Assembly (NCBI RefSeq): GCF_047495875.1
Contig: NC_092485.1
Coordinates: 4,970,890-5,034,889 of the forward strand
Reading direction: 5' to 3'
Length of the DNA: 64,000 nt
Source: Pithys albifrons albifrons
Lineage: Eukaryota > Chordata > Aves > Passeriformes > Thamnophilidae
Under the pieces are notes generated by a model that was given only the letters and a program-made list of their open reading frames with translations, was not told the DNA's origin and did not search any database. A program made the position numbers and the translations under genes. The first letter of the stretch is position 1; every line of letters begins with the position of its first letter. This document shows positions 55,190 to 64,000 of this stretch, one piece after another.

Positions 55190-55400
55190 CCCTGTCCCTA
55201 CGCCTTATCCCGCTCTCAATAGCGGCCCGCGAGCCCAGCTGCAGCTATTACATAAAACGCAATTAGCGGCGCGGGCGAGGGAGGCCTGAATGGCATTAAG
55301 GAATTCCTCCCCGACTGACGTCAAAGCTTCACCTCTCCTCCCATTGCCCGCACAAAGGGGGCCCTTATGAGCCCCCCCGAGCCCGCCGTGCCGCTGCCCG
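55190..55400. promoter_or_regulatory. candidate element with perfect CRE
   Basis: A CpG-containing block with a full palindromic cAMP-response element TGACGTCA at 55,316-55,323. Nearby are AGCTGCAGCTATTACATAAA, CGCAATTAGCGGCGCGGGCG and CCTTATGAG-type words. It lies between the 3' ends of NUAK2 and TMCC2, far from any recognised promoter. Confidence 0.4.
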
Positions 55401-55978
55401 CCGGCAGAATGCGAGTCCTCAGGGAGCCCCGGGCTGCACATGCCATGCGGGAATTGTCCCTGCCACCGGCACGAATGTCACCAGCGGCTCCCTGGCTCCC
55501 TGAGCAGCATTTTCTGGCTCCCACCTCCCCCTTGCTGGGCATGGGAAGGTGCCAGTGGTCCCATCTGCCAGCTGCTTGCCCAAAGAGGGGGGCTGGGCCG
55601 GGTGCCCAGCCTGGGGAGCAGGAGGATGCTGGATGGGCAGTGGCACGTCACTCCTGGCTGGCACGACCCATCCCTGGGGCAGGATGGACTGGAAGTGAGG
55701 ACTAGAGAGCTGGGCAGGGGGACAGGCAGGTCCGGGAACAGGAGGTGCAGACATTCCCACTGGAATGGGATCACTCAGCAGGCTGGAGGAGCTCTGACGC
55801 TGCCCCAGCATCGGGGCCTCCTCTGGCTGCTGCCAAGGAGGCCACAGGGACTGGGCAGTGCCAGGACATGAACGTTCTGATGTGAATGTCCCCAAGTGTC
55901 CCAGGCTGCAAGGGGGGTTGGCAGAGCTCACACATGTGGGGCTCCTGCCCCAAGAACTCATCCTCTTCACTGCATTTG
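55401..55978. other. intergenic, no gene seen
   Basis: GC-rich unique sequence between the CRE-containing block and a CR1 copy. Overlapping short open frames only. Confidence 0.4.
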
Positions 55979-56255
55979 TGTGACAGGACAAGGAGTATAA
56001 ATGGTTTTAAACTAAGGGGTGGTTTAGATGGGATACAAGGAAGGTATTTCTTAAAATGAGGATGGGCAGACCCTGGCACAGGTTGGGCAGAGAAGCTGTG
56101 GCTGTGCCATCCCTGGGAGTGTCCAAGGCCAGGTGGGACAGGGCTTGGAGCACCCTGGGCTGGTGGGAGGTGTCCCTGCCCATGGCAGGGGATGGAACGA
56201 GATGATCTTTAAGGTTCCCTCCAACCCAAACCACTCTGGAATTCTCTGATTGCTG
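55979..56255 (+). mobile_element. CR1 LINE 3'-end fragment
   Basis: Sense CR1 runs from 'gtgacaggacaaggagtata' through 'ggcacaggttgggcagagaa' and 'ctgtgccatccctgggagtg' to 'ttccctccaacccaaaccac' and a degenerate tail. Confidence 0.92.
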
Positions 56256-57302
56256 GTGCTGAGCTGTGGCGCTGGGGCAGTGCTGCGCTGCGGGCAGGAA
56301 GGGGTTAAGGCGCAAATTGGGGTGGGGGGCTCCACCCTGGGCTGCCCCTGCCCCAGCCCCAGCCCCAGCCCGGCATTAAGGAAGATGTTCCCGGGCGGCT
56401 CCGCGATCTGCGGTGGGGACCGGGGGCCCTCCTGTGGCTGCTGGTCCGCGGTGCCGCATCCCTTGCCTGGTGTGACCTGATAAAAGAGGTTATTCCTCGT
56501 CCTCCTCCCTCCCTCCCGGTGCGGGGTTGGCAGGGCTGGGGCGGCTGCACCCCTGGGCTCCCCCCTGGGCTCCCCCCACGGGCTCTCACGGTCTGGGCTC
56601 AGGCAGTGCATGGAGCTGAGTTTAGGGAGCTCTGACTTTGGAATTCAATTATTCTGTTTTGTTCTTACAGGTGTTTCACGGAGTAAGGGCTGACCTGGTG
56701 GAGGGAGCACCTGGTCAGGATGTGGCAGGACAGGGAGCTCTGCTGGACCCAAGGATGGGGCAGGTTCTGCAGCTCTGGGCAAGCTCACCTTGCTCAGATG
56801 TTCATGGAGATGTATCTGACTCTGTTCTCTCCAGAGAGGGCGTGCCCTGGGTGTCACCTGCACCAACGGGCATCAGGGAGCCTCCACAAAGGTGTGTGCT
56901 GCCCACACCTGTGTGGGCCACCTGGGCACGGCCCTGCTCCTGCACTGGGGCTTGGCTGAACCTCATCTCTGATATTAAACCCATGTCACCTCCCAGATGC
57001 CAGAGGAGATGTGATGCTCAAGCTGTGTGAGAGGTGATGCCGCAGAGCTGAGGGGATGCAGGGTGGGGCCACAGGTGGGCTTGGCTTGGACCTGGGAGCA
57101 CAGAGAAGGTGGGGGAGGACATGCAACTTCTCCACATCCATCTGTGAGACCCTCCCAACCCTCCCAATCACCGTGTCCCGTGTCAGCCCTGGAAAGTGCC
57201 ATGGAAAATGTTAAGGGCCAAATTCTCAGCTGAGGCAAAGTGGTTCAGGTGGGTGGAGCAGCACCTGTTTGCACCAGAGGAGCACCTGGCTATGCATGTA
57301 CT
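56256..57302. other. intergenic past TMCC2, no gene seen
   Basis: GC-rich unique sequence with a CCCCAG repeat of about five copies near 56,345-56,370. No coding exon is recognised. Confidence 0.4.
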
Positions 57303-57362
57303 TTTATATATATATTTATATATATATGTGTGTATAGATATATTACATAAATATATATGTAT
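57303..57362. repeat. AT-rich (TA)n tract
   Basis: A run of TATATA/TTTATA words about 60 bp long. On the minus strand it supplies TATAAA hexamers, weak poly(A)-signal variants, near where TMCC2 transcription could end. Confidence 0.85.
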
Positions 57363-58287
57363 GAAATAATTTAAGAAACATCTGAGACAGCATGCTGTGC
57401 TCTGGTGTGGGGCTGGGGGGTTGGAAGGCTCCTCACCCCCCTGCCCCACCAGCTTTGATTCACAAATGGAAACAGGTCTGGAATTAAATTAAAAACCGCA
57501 CACACGCACACACACGACACGGCGCAGAGGCTGCAGAACTCAGAGGTGCAATGCCACAAAGTCCAGGTGTCCCTGAAGAGATTGGATCAACTAAAGCCAA
57601 AGAACTGGGAAATAAATAAATGAAACCAGCGCAGGGGATCTCGCTTGTGCCGGTGCTGTCTCCAGCATCGGGTCCCCTGTGTGTGCCCAGCCCCTGTGGG
57701 GACTGGGACAGTGGCACAGCCCTGCTCTGTCCTGGCCGGGCTGTGCTGGGCTTGGAAGAGGCTGGTGGGACGTGCATGTCCTGCTGTGTCTGCCTTGGAC
57801 CCGCTTTCTCCACCACCACGTGCTTTGCTTTTGCTGCAACCCAGAGCTGAGCTCTTTGCCACCTTGATTGTCAAGGATGAAAGGGAAAACCCAGCCCCCA
57901 TTGAACCCTCTCCTCTCTCTGCAGGAAGTTCTCCCAGAGCCAGGTTTGGTCCAGCTCAATCCTTCCCACCAACTGGAGATCCCTGCAGAAGGTCTCCTAC
58001 CCACGGACTTCAGGATGACCCTTAAAAAAACCACCCAAACCCCCTAGAAAAACCCAGCACCCCATAAACTACAAGTGTCTTCCAAAACTTCTCCTCGCTC
58101 CCCATCCCACCCTCCCCAAACATCCCAGAGGACTGACAGGTCCAGCTCCAACACGCCGTGCCCCGATGACCACCGAGGGCTGGGAGAGCAGCCGGACCGA
58201 GCGCATGAAGGAACAACCCGAAGGCTCCAGATCCCCATCCCCTCCTCCCTCTCCTCTGCGGGAAACGCAAAGCCCCCGAGCTGCGGA
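57303..58287 (-). other. TMCC2: probable TMCC2 3' UTR, end uncertain
   Basis: Noncoding sequence follows the TMCC2 stop on the minus strand. No AATAAA or ATTAAA is visible on the minus strand in the first kilobase; TATAAA variants occur in the AT-rich tract at about 57,303-57,330. The boundary is therefore a guess. Confidence 0.35.
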
Positions 58288-60610
58288 TCAGCTGGGCAGC
58301 AGGACGTGCTCCAGGAAGTAGCTGATGGAGTCCCAGTGCTTCCAGAGGAAGAAGAGGAAGAGGACGAGCAGGGCGGTGCTGAGGATGCGCATGCGGGTCT
58401 TCATGAGCGGCGTGATGAAGTTGGCGATGGTGGAGACGAAGACGAGCAGCACGGCCATGAGGGCCAGGATGACATTGATGAACTTGCCCAGCAGGGCCCT
58501 GGCATTGGCATTTTCCACCCCCTCCAGCTGCACCACCTGCTGCTGCTGCTGCTGCAGCTCCAGCTTCGTCACCCGTGTCAGGCAGGACTCCACGGCCTCC
58601 TGTGAGGGACGGAGTGTCAGCAGCTCCAGGATGGACCCTGAGGGACTTTGGTACCTGCCCCAGCCTCCCTTGCTGCTGGGAAGTTTTCTTCTGACTGGGC
58701 TGGGGAAGGTCTTTTCCCTGCAGCAGGGAAAATGGCCCAAACTGGGACAGGGGACTGTGCTGGCCCACATGTGGCTTCTAAGAGACCAGCCTGGTGCATC
58801 CAGGGACATCAGCAGGGATTTGTTGGGTCCTTTCTTCACAGGCATGGGAGCAACAGGACAAGAGGGCAGGGTTAGATGGGATATCAGGAAGGAATTCTTC
58901 CCTGTAAGGATGGGCAGCCCCTGGCACAGGTTGCCCAGAGAAGCTGTGGCTGCCCCATCCCTGGAAGTGTCCAAGGCCAGGTTGGATGGGACTTGGAGCA
59001 ACCTGGTCAGGTGAAAGGGTGAAAGGTGTCCCTACCCATGCCCAGGGGTGGGGCTGGATGATCTGTACAGACCCTTCCAATCCAACCCAATCTAAGGTTC
59101 TGAGGACATGGTTTAGTTACCTGCTTCTTGCTGTAACAGCATCACGGGAAGAACTTCACCTGGAGGGTGCTATGAAAAGGGATCCCCCTTCCCCACCCTC
59201 TTTCCCAGAGTCTCTCTGCCACCCTGTGGATGGAGGGTGCAGAGCCCTCACACTGCCCTACCTGGATGTCCCGTGCCCTCTCGTAGGACTGGTAGGCCAC
59301 CTTCTCCTCCATGCTGGCCAGCTCCTGCTTCAGGTTGGTCATTTCATTCTGGTGCAGCTCTGTGAGGTCATTCAGCTGCTCCTCCAGGCGCTCATACCTG
59401 TGCAGGGGGTGAAGGGGCACTGGGGTGGGCAGATCTCCCTGCAGACCCCCTACCCTCCTTCCCCTGACACTGGGGACACCCCCTGGTCCCTCCAACCCTC
59501 CCCTGGTTGTGGCTGCTGAGAAAAAACATCCCACCATCCTCCATGGGGGTCTGGCAGTGGGCACTGCAGCTCCCCATGTCCCTGGCATGCAGAGCTTAGC
59601 TGGGCAAGCCCAGGATGGTGGCATGTGGTCCCCAAAGAGCCACTTTGGGTGACCCAGGCCCCCACCCACCCCTACCTGTACCGCTCCTCCTGCAAGCACT
59701 GCGTCATGTAGGTGTAATCCCGCTGCAGCTGCGCCTTGAGGTCCTCCATGGAGTCCTCCAGGTGGGACTGGCTGTCCTTGATCTCCCGCAGCTCCTCCAG
59801 GATGGTGTCGAAGTTGTTGTGGTGGCTGTCCAGAGTGTTGGACTTGGGGCTCCCCAACCCGCCGGGTCCCGCCCCGGAGTTGCTGCCGCCGGCAGAGCCC
59901 GACGTGGCGCTGGAACACTCGTCGTCGCTGCCGTACTTGGGGCTGGACACCAGCGTGGCGCTGCCGCTGAGCGCCCGCGACGCCTCCTCGGGGTGCCCGT
60001 CGTCCAGCGTGTCCTTCAGGTGGGCGATGTTGTCGGCGCTGCCGAACTTGTTGCGGATGAGGCTGGCGAACTCGCGCGGCTTGGACACCACGGCCGTGTG
60101 GGTGGCCTGGGACAGCCCCGAGAGCCCTCCCTTGACGCCCTCCACGACGCCCCCGCTGAAGCCGCTGATGCTGGAGCGCACGTTGGCCCCCACGTCCTTG
60201 AGGCCCTGGTGCATGTCCCGGAACACGTCCTTGGGCTGCCGGGAGGGGCCGTTCTGCTCGATCTCCTTCAGCTTCTTGTGGTAGTGCTCCAGCTTCTTGT
60301 GCAGCTGCGCGATGGTCTGCGCCGACTTCTGGTTCTTCTTCTCGAACACCTGCTTGATGCGCGACGCCTGCTGCTTGTCCGCGTTGTTGGCCAGCTTCAG
60401 GTACTCGGCCACGTTGTCGTCCCGCGCCTCCTGCTCGATCTTGATCTGCTCCGTGATCTTGAGGATCTTCTGGTGCAGGTGCTCGATGGCGGCTTTCGTG
60501 CGGTGAGGGTCGGGGGTGCCATCGGGGACGTCCAGGCACACGGTGCCGTCGGCGTCGCCGTGCCCGGCGCCCGAGGGCAGGCTGAGCGTGGTCACGTCCC
60601 CCTTGTCCAG
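58288..60610 (-). CDS. TMCC2: TMCC2, 3' three coding exons (5' exons outside window)
   Basis: Minus-strand exons 60610-59676, 59397-59262 and 58599-58288 join in frame (phases 0, 2, 0) to give about 460 C-terminal residues ending in LLPS and TGA at 58,290-58,288. All introns are GT-AG. Sequence order matches vertebrate TMCC2: a first coiled coil ([19 protein letters not shown] onward), a [18 protein letters not shown] region, a serine/glycine-rich linker, a second coiled coil through ERARDIQEAVESC, a short polyglutamine (six Q), then two membrane segments ([20 protein letters not shown] and [15 protein letters not shown]) close to the C-terminus. TMCC proteins are ER membrane proteins; TMCC2 is reported to bind APP and apoE. 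The first exon here starts after a clear acceptor (CTCTGCTGACAG), so the N-terminal part lies beyond position 64,000 or in an unrecognised exon. It faces NUAK2 tail-to-tail. Confidence 0.95.
58852..59100 (+). mobile_element. CR1 LINE 3'-end fragment in the last TMCC2 intron
   Basis: Sense CR1 runs from 'caacaggacaagagggcagg' through 'ggaaggaattcttccctgta' to 'cttccaatccaacccaatct' and 'aaggttctgagg'. It occupies much of the 662-bp intron, antisense to TMCC2 transcription. Confidence 0.92.
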
Positions 60611-61389
60611 CTGTCAGCAGAGAGAGAGGAGGGTGATGCTCAGGGGAGGGAGAGAACCCCCCGGGGAGAGGAGGGGGCAGAGGAGGGCGGATGGGGCAAG
60701 AGCTGGGTGGGAGAATAGTTAACCAGAGCATAGCGAGATGTTGGGCTGTTTCCCAGCTGGTTGAACATTTCCTGGCCATGCCACCACTGCTGGAATCCCA
60801 GGAATATGCCAGATGGAGAGCACAGTGACCAGTCAGGGGTTTGGGGCTGGATTTTCCCAGGGCCTTTCAGGAAGGGGCATCATCTGCTGCTGCCAGACAC
60901 TCGAGGAGAGTTTCCGCCCTCACCCTGTGCAGGGATGGGCACCCGCCTGTCTGGGCTGCTGGACCTGCCAGCCAGGACAAGGAGTGAGGACAACTGGAAC
61001 CCACCATCAGATCTCCCACCAAACCAGTGGAGAGCACAGGGATTGAGCAACCCAGAGGTATTTCAGTCTTGCTTTTAGCCCGGATGCACCCAGAAGTTCA
61101 GCAGAAACCCTCCCCTAACCCCAAATCGTGGATGACTCCTGATCCCAGAGCTGCAGGTGTAGGGATTCCTCTGCTTGCTTTTCCAAGCTTTGTCACCTGG
61201 CAGTGATGCCAGTGGTGCCAAGCTCCTCTTGCAAACACAGCTGCCTCCCAGGAAATTCAGACAAAAGACAAATTGGAGCTTTGGGAGAGGAAATCACTTG
61301 CCTGAGGCCACATTTAAAATCACTGGCAGAGCCTGGACTGTAACCCAGGTCCTGCCTCGTGCTCTCCAACCTGGACACTTGGGAAAAAA

Positions 61390-61640
61390 AAATCCCTAAA
61401 TCTTTCCAGTTGCTGGGTTTTATATGCAGATTCTTATGCAAAACCTCTGTGGTTGTATAAATGGCCCCTGGCTTCTAATTAAGAGCTGCTTGAAAGTTAA
61501 ATACTATTGGCAGACCTGAATAATTTCTAATTTCCATCCCACTTTCCCGGAATGACCCTTTAATAGGGATAATGCTGCGAGATCATTGCTTAGGAGTGTG
61601 TTATCACCAGGAAATGCCGTGTGCAGGAGGGAGGAATGTT
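61390..61640. promoter_or_regulatory. candidate intronic enhancer of TMCC2
   Basis: An AT-rich block in a GC-rich region contains TTATGCAAAA (POU/C/EBP-like), AACCTCTGTGGTTG (RUNX-type TGTGGTT), TATAAATGG and TCTAATTAAGAGC. No donor/acceptor pair or coding content is seen. Confidence 0.3.
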
Positions 61641-62299
61641 CTCAAGAAGCTGCTTGCGAACATTCCCATCTGCAGCAGGTCCCCAGGGGGCTTGGAAAAG
61701 CCAGAGCCAACACTGCCCTTCTGTTATTCACTTGCATCTCCTCCTTCCACGTTGTTGATGTCCTGCTGGGAGTCTGGGGGTGTTGGGACCTCATCTGGAG
61801 TTCTCAGCTTCCTTGGGAGCAGCCCCAGCCCCCTCTCTGAGGCTTTTGGTCTCTCTTCATTGCAGCAACACGGCTGTAATTTGGGGCAAGGGCTGGAGAA
61901 TGAGAGCAAAAGGCAGAACCCAGCGGGATTCACTGTCTGGAGTGGCAATTTTTAAATAAACATTAATTCCTAACAAATTAACTGCAGAGTTTTCAGACCC
62001 TGCTGCCAGGCTATTCTTAGCCACTCAGCCAGGCTGGGCCCTGCCCAGAGGGTTTTGCTGTGGTTTCTTATCGAGAGGCAAAAATTAGAAACAGCAGGAA
62101 ACAGACTTTTTGCCCAGATGTGCAGCTCTCTGTAGAGAAAGGGAAAGACTGACCACGGCAAAGGAAAAGGCAGGTCTGGAGATGCTGAAAAGGGAAACCA
62201 CAGCTGGGCCAGGGAAAGGGAGAAACTGCTCCAACTCTGTTTCTGAAGAGGGAAAGCTTTGGGTATCACCCAGACCTTTGCCCTGTAAAGTCAACCTTT

Positions 62300-62540
62300 T
62301 GGACTGGAAAGAGAGGAGGTTTAGAGTGGGTATGGAGAAGAAATTGTTCCCTCTGAGAGTGGGCAGGGCCTGGCACAGGTTGCCCAGAGAAGTTGTGGCT
62401 GTCCCATCCCTGGAATTGTCCAAGGCCAGGCTGGACAGGGCTTGGAGCAACCTGGGCTGGTGGGAGGTGCTGGGGTTGGAAAAAGATGGGCTTGAAAGTC
62501 CCTTTCAACACAAACCATCCTGGGATTGTGTGATTTATTA
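62300..62540 (+). mobile_element. CR1 LINE 3'-end fragment
   Basis: Sense CR1 runs from 'actggaaagagaggaggttt' through 'ggcacaggttgcccagagaa' and 'ggaattgtccaaggccaggc' to 'cacaaaccatcctgggattg' and 'tgtgattt'. It lies in the presumed TMCC2 intron, antisense to the gene. Confidence 0.9.
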
Positions 62541-63211
62541 AAGGGATTACATTTGGGAGCACGGGGGAAAGGGAGGGGCAGGATGAACAGCACGGATCCA
62601 ATGGTGCCCACCCATGCTGACAGGGCTGGGATGAAATCCTGTCCCCTGCTCTCTCTCTCAGATCACAGGACAGATCATAGGAAAGGCACATCAGGTTATT
62701 CCTTTGAAAACAACCACCAAAAAACCACAATACAGATCTCTGCAGCATTAACAGACACTGCCTGCTAAATCCCAGCAAGCCTAAATGACTGTGCAGTGGA
62801 TTTAACAGGGGGATTATTAAAAGCCACACTTTCCCTACATGCAGAAAGCCTTCTGGTAGGCACATCAAAATGAAAGTGCTGTTTTCCAGTGCTTGTTTTC
62901 CAGGCAGGCTCAGAGGGGAGAGCCAGGACTGATGTGGGATGCGGGAGGAATGCAGGACTCGGGAACAAAAATTATTCTTATCAACAGAACAGCCCAGGAG
63001 AGCTGAGATATGCAAAAGGCTCGAGCTAATAAGCTGAGCAAACAGTACTTAGAGGGCCATGGCTGGGCACAATTATGCAATGCCAGGTCATTTGGTGCTG
63101 CAGGTTGGGTGGAAGGGAGCCCAGGTGGCAGGTGAGGAGCACGAGGTCGTGGCCCCAGAGCAGGCCCTGGGTCTCCCCACACACCCACGGCTGCATTGAA
63201 CCCCCTTCTGA

Positions 63212-63236
63212 AGAGATTGCACAATTATTGCAAAGT
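63212..63236. promoter_or_regulatory. candidate C/EBP site cluster
   Basis: ATTGCACAAT followed directly by TATTGCAAAG gives two C/EBP-type half-site arrangements within 25 bp, in otherwise unremarkable intron sequence. Confidence 0.3.
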
Positions 63237-64000
63237 TCAGAACAAAACTCTCAAGGCACTTACTCACAGCCTGAACTATTTTGTTTTCCAAGCCCTACAG
63301 CCCACTGGGAAGTGGTGGATGATTTAATGCCGTGGCTCCTGCCACATCCACCCTGAGCAAGGGCTTTCCCTACAAAATGGGACTGTGATTCCAAGCTGAA
63401 AGACAACACAGCTGTGGGAAGGACCAGGTGCACCTTCAAGCTTGGAGAAAACAAGTGCCACGGGCTGCTGAGTGATGCTGGATGCAGGGCACACCCAGGG
63501 CAGCTCCACCACAGCCAAGGTGTCAGCGTGTCTGGGTCCCTTGGTGGCTGTGGAAAGCCACAAGGGAGAGGTCACAGCCAGCAGAGAAATGCAGGTGGAC
63601 GTGGAGAGGGGGATTTTGGGGCAGTTATTAAATGTGGTCCCTCTTCCTCAGAGCACTTTATCAGTGTAACTCTGCACAGCATCCCGTGAGCCGGTGACTG
63701 CCACCGGCCTGGCAATGTCCCTGTCCCCATCCCCAGGTGCATTCCCAGCCCTGCACCTCCCCAGGCAGAGCTGTTATTCCCACCAGACCCATGCCAGGTG
63801 TTGAAAATAGAAGCAGGAGCCCTGACTCACACTTCCCACCCTGCTTTCCAGCCTGCAGCAGTGCCCAGGGCAGGCAGCTCGTGTTCCTCTCCATGCCCTG
63901 CCCGCTCCCTGCTCCTGTGCCATCCCTGGATGGGCACAATGGGCTGGCAGCCGCTGTCTCCACTCATCTACCAGCCTGAGACTCACTTTTCTTACATAAT

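Larger units (their letters stand above)
60611..64000 (-). other. TMCC2: TMCC2 intron (5' portion continues past the window)
   Basis: About 3.4 kb without a recognisable TMCC2 coding exon, so it is read as intron. It holds a CR1 copy (62,300-62,540) and AT-richer stretches at 61,390-61,640 and 63,195-63,250 that look like regulatory DNA. An alternative TMCC2 first exon here cannot be excluded, because a noncoding first exon would be invisible to me. Confidence 0.55.

Noticed and set aside
59615..60718. 367-codon plus-strand ORF opposite TMCC2
   Set aside because: It is the antisense shadow of the large TMCC2 exon; the minus-strand frame has clear homology and splice sites.

Overview
This is vertebrate nuclear DNA, almost certainly from a bird. 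The evidence is about 17 fragments of CR1 LINE retrotransposons in both orientations (several ending in the CR1 8-bp tail repeats), CpG-rich promoters, short introns, many GC-rich minisatellites and three recognisable vertebrate genes. The gene order KLHDC8A - NUAK2 - TMCC2 matches the human 1q32.1 block read in reverse. From memory the chicken counterpart is on microchromosome 26, and the high GC and minisatellite content fit a microchromosome. The species is not determined.

Layout. 0-13.4 kb: intergenic. It holds a 1.2-kb array of 16-17-bp repeats next to an intact tRNA-Trp(CCA) gene, a CR1 copy with an internal VNTR, a 0.48-kb TTCC/CCTC array and a 0.5-kb ATCC array. 13.4-25.9 kb: KLHDC8A on the plus strand. 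It has a CpG-rich probable first exon, two further candidate leader exons, then five coding exons (20,977-24,899) encoding a 350-residue kelch protein. One coding intron uses a GC donor. 25.9-35 kb: intergenic, with an orphan CpG island at 26.1-26.5 kb, minisatellites, and a 0.43-kb GGAT array that is the inverted counterpart of the ATCC array on the other side of KLHDC8A. 35.1-47.1 kb: NUAK2 on the plus strand, seven coding exons, 648 residues, all introns GT-AG, with a 19-copy 40-bp minisatellite in intron 3. 47.1-57.3 kb: the interval between the 3' ends of NUAK2 and TMCC2, with no coding gene seen, more CR1 copies, a 21-bp minisatellite and several stretches that look like conserved regulatory DNA. 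57.3-64 kb: the 3' part of TMCC2 on the minus strand. The last three coding exons are present and the 5' exons lie beyond the window.

The three proteins are not known to act in one pathway. NUAK2 is an LKB1-activated AMPK-related kinase of the actomyosin system, TMCC2 is an ER membrane coiled-coil protein, and KLHDC8A is a kelch propeller of poorly defined normal function. I saw no CRISPR array, operon, prophage or other clearly new multi-gene system. The unusual content is in repeat architecture, splice-site and leader details, and candidate regulatory elements. Most long open frames in the window are translations of tandem repeats, not genes.
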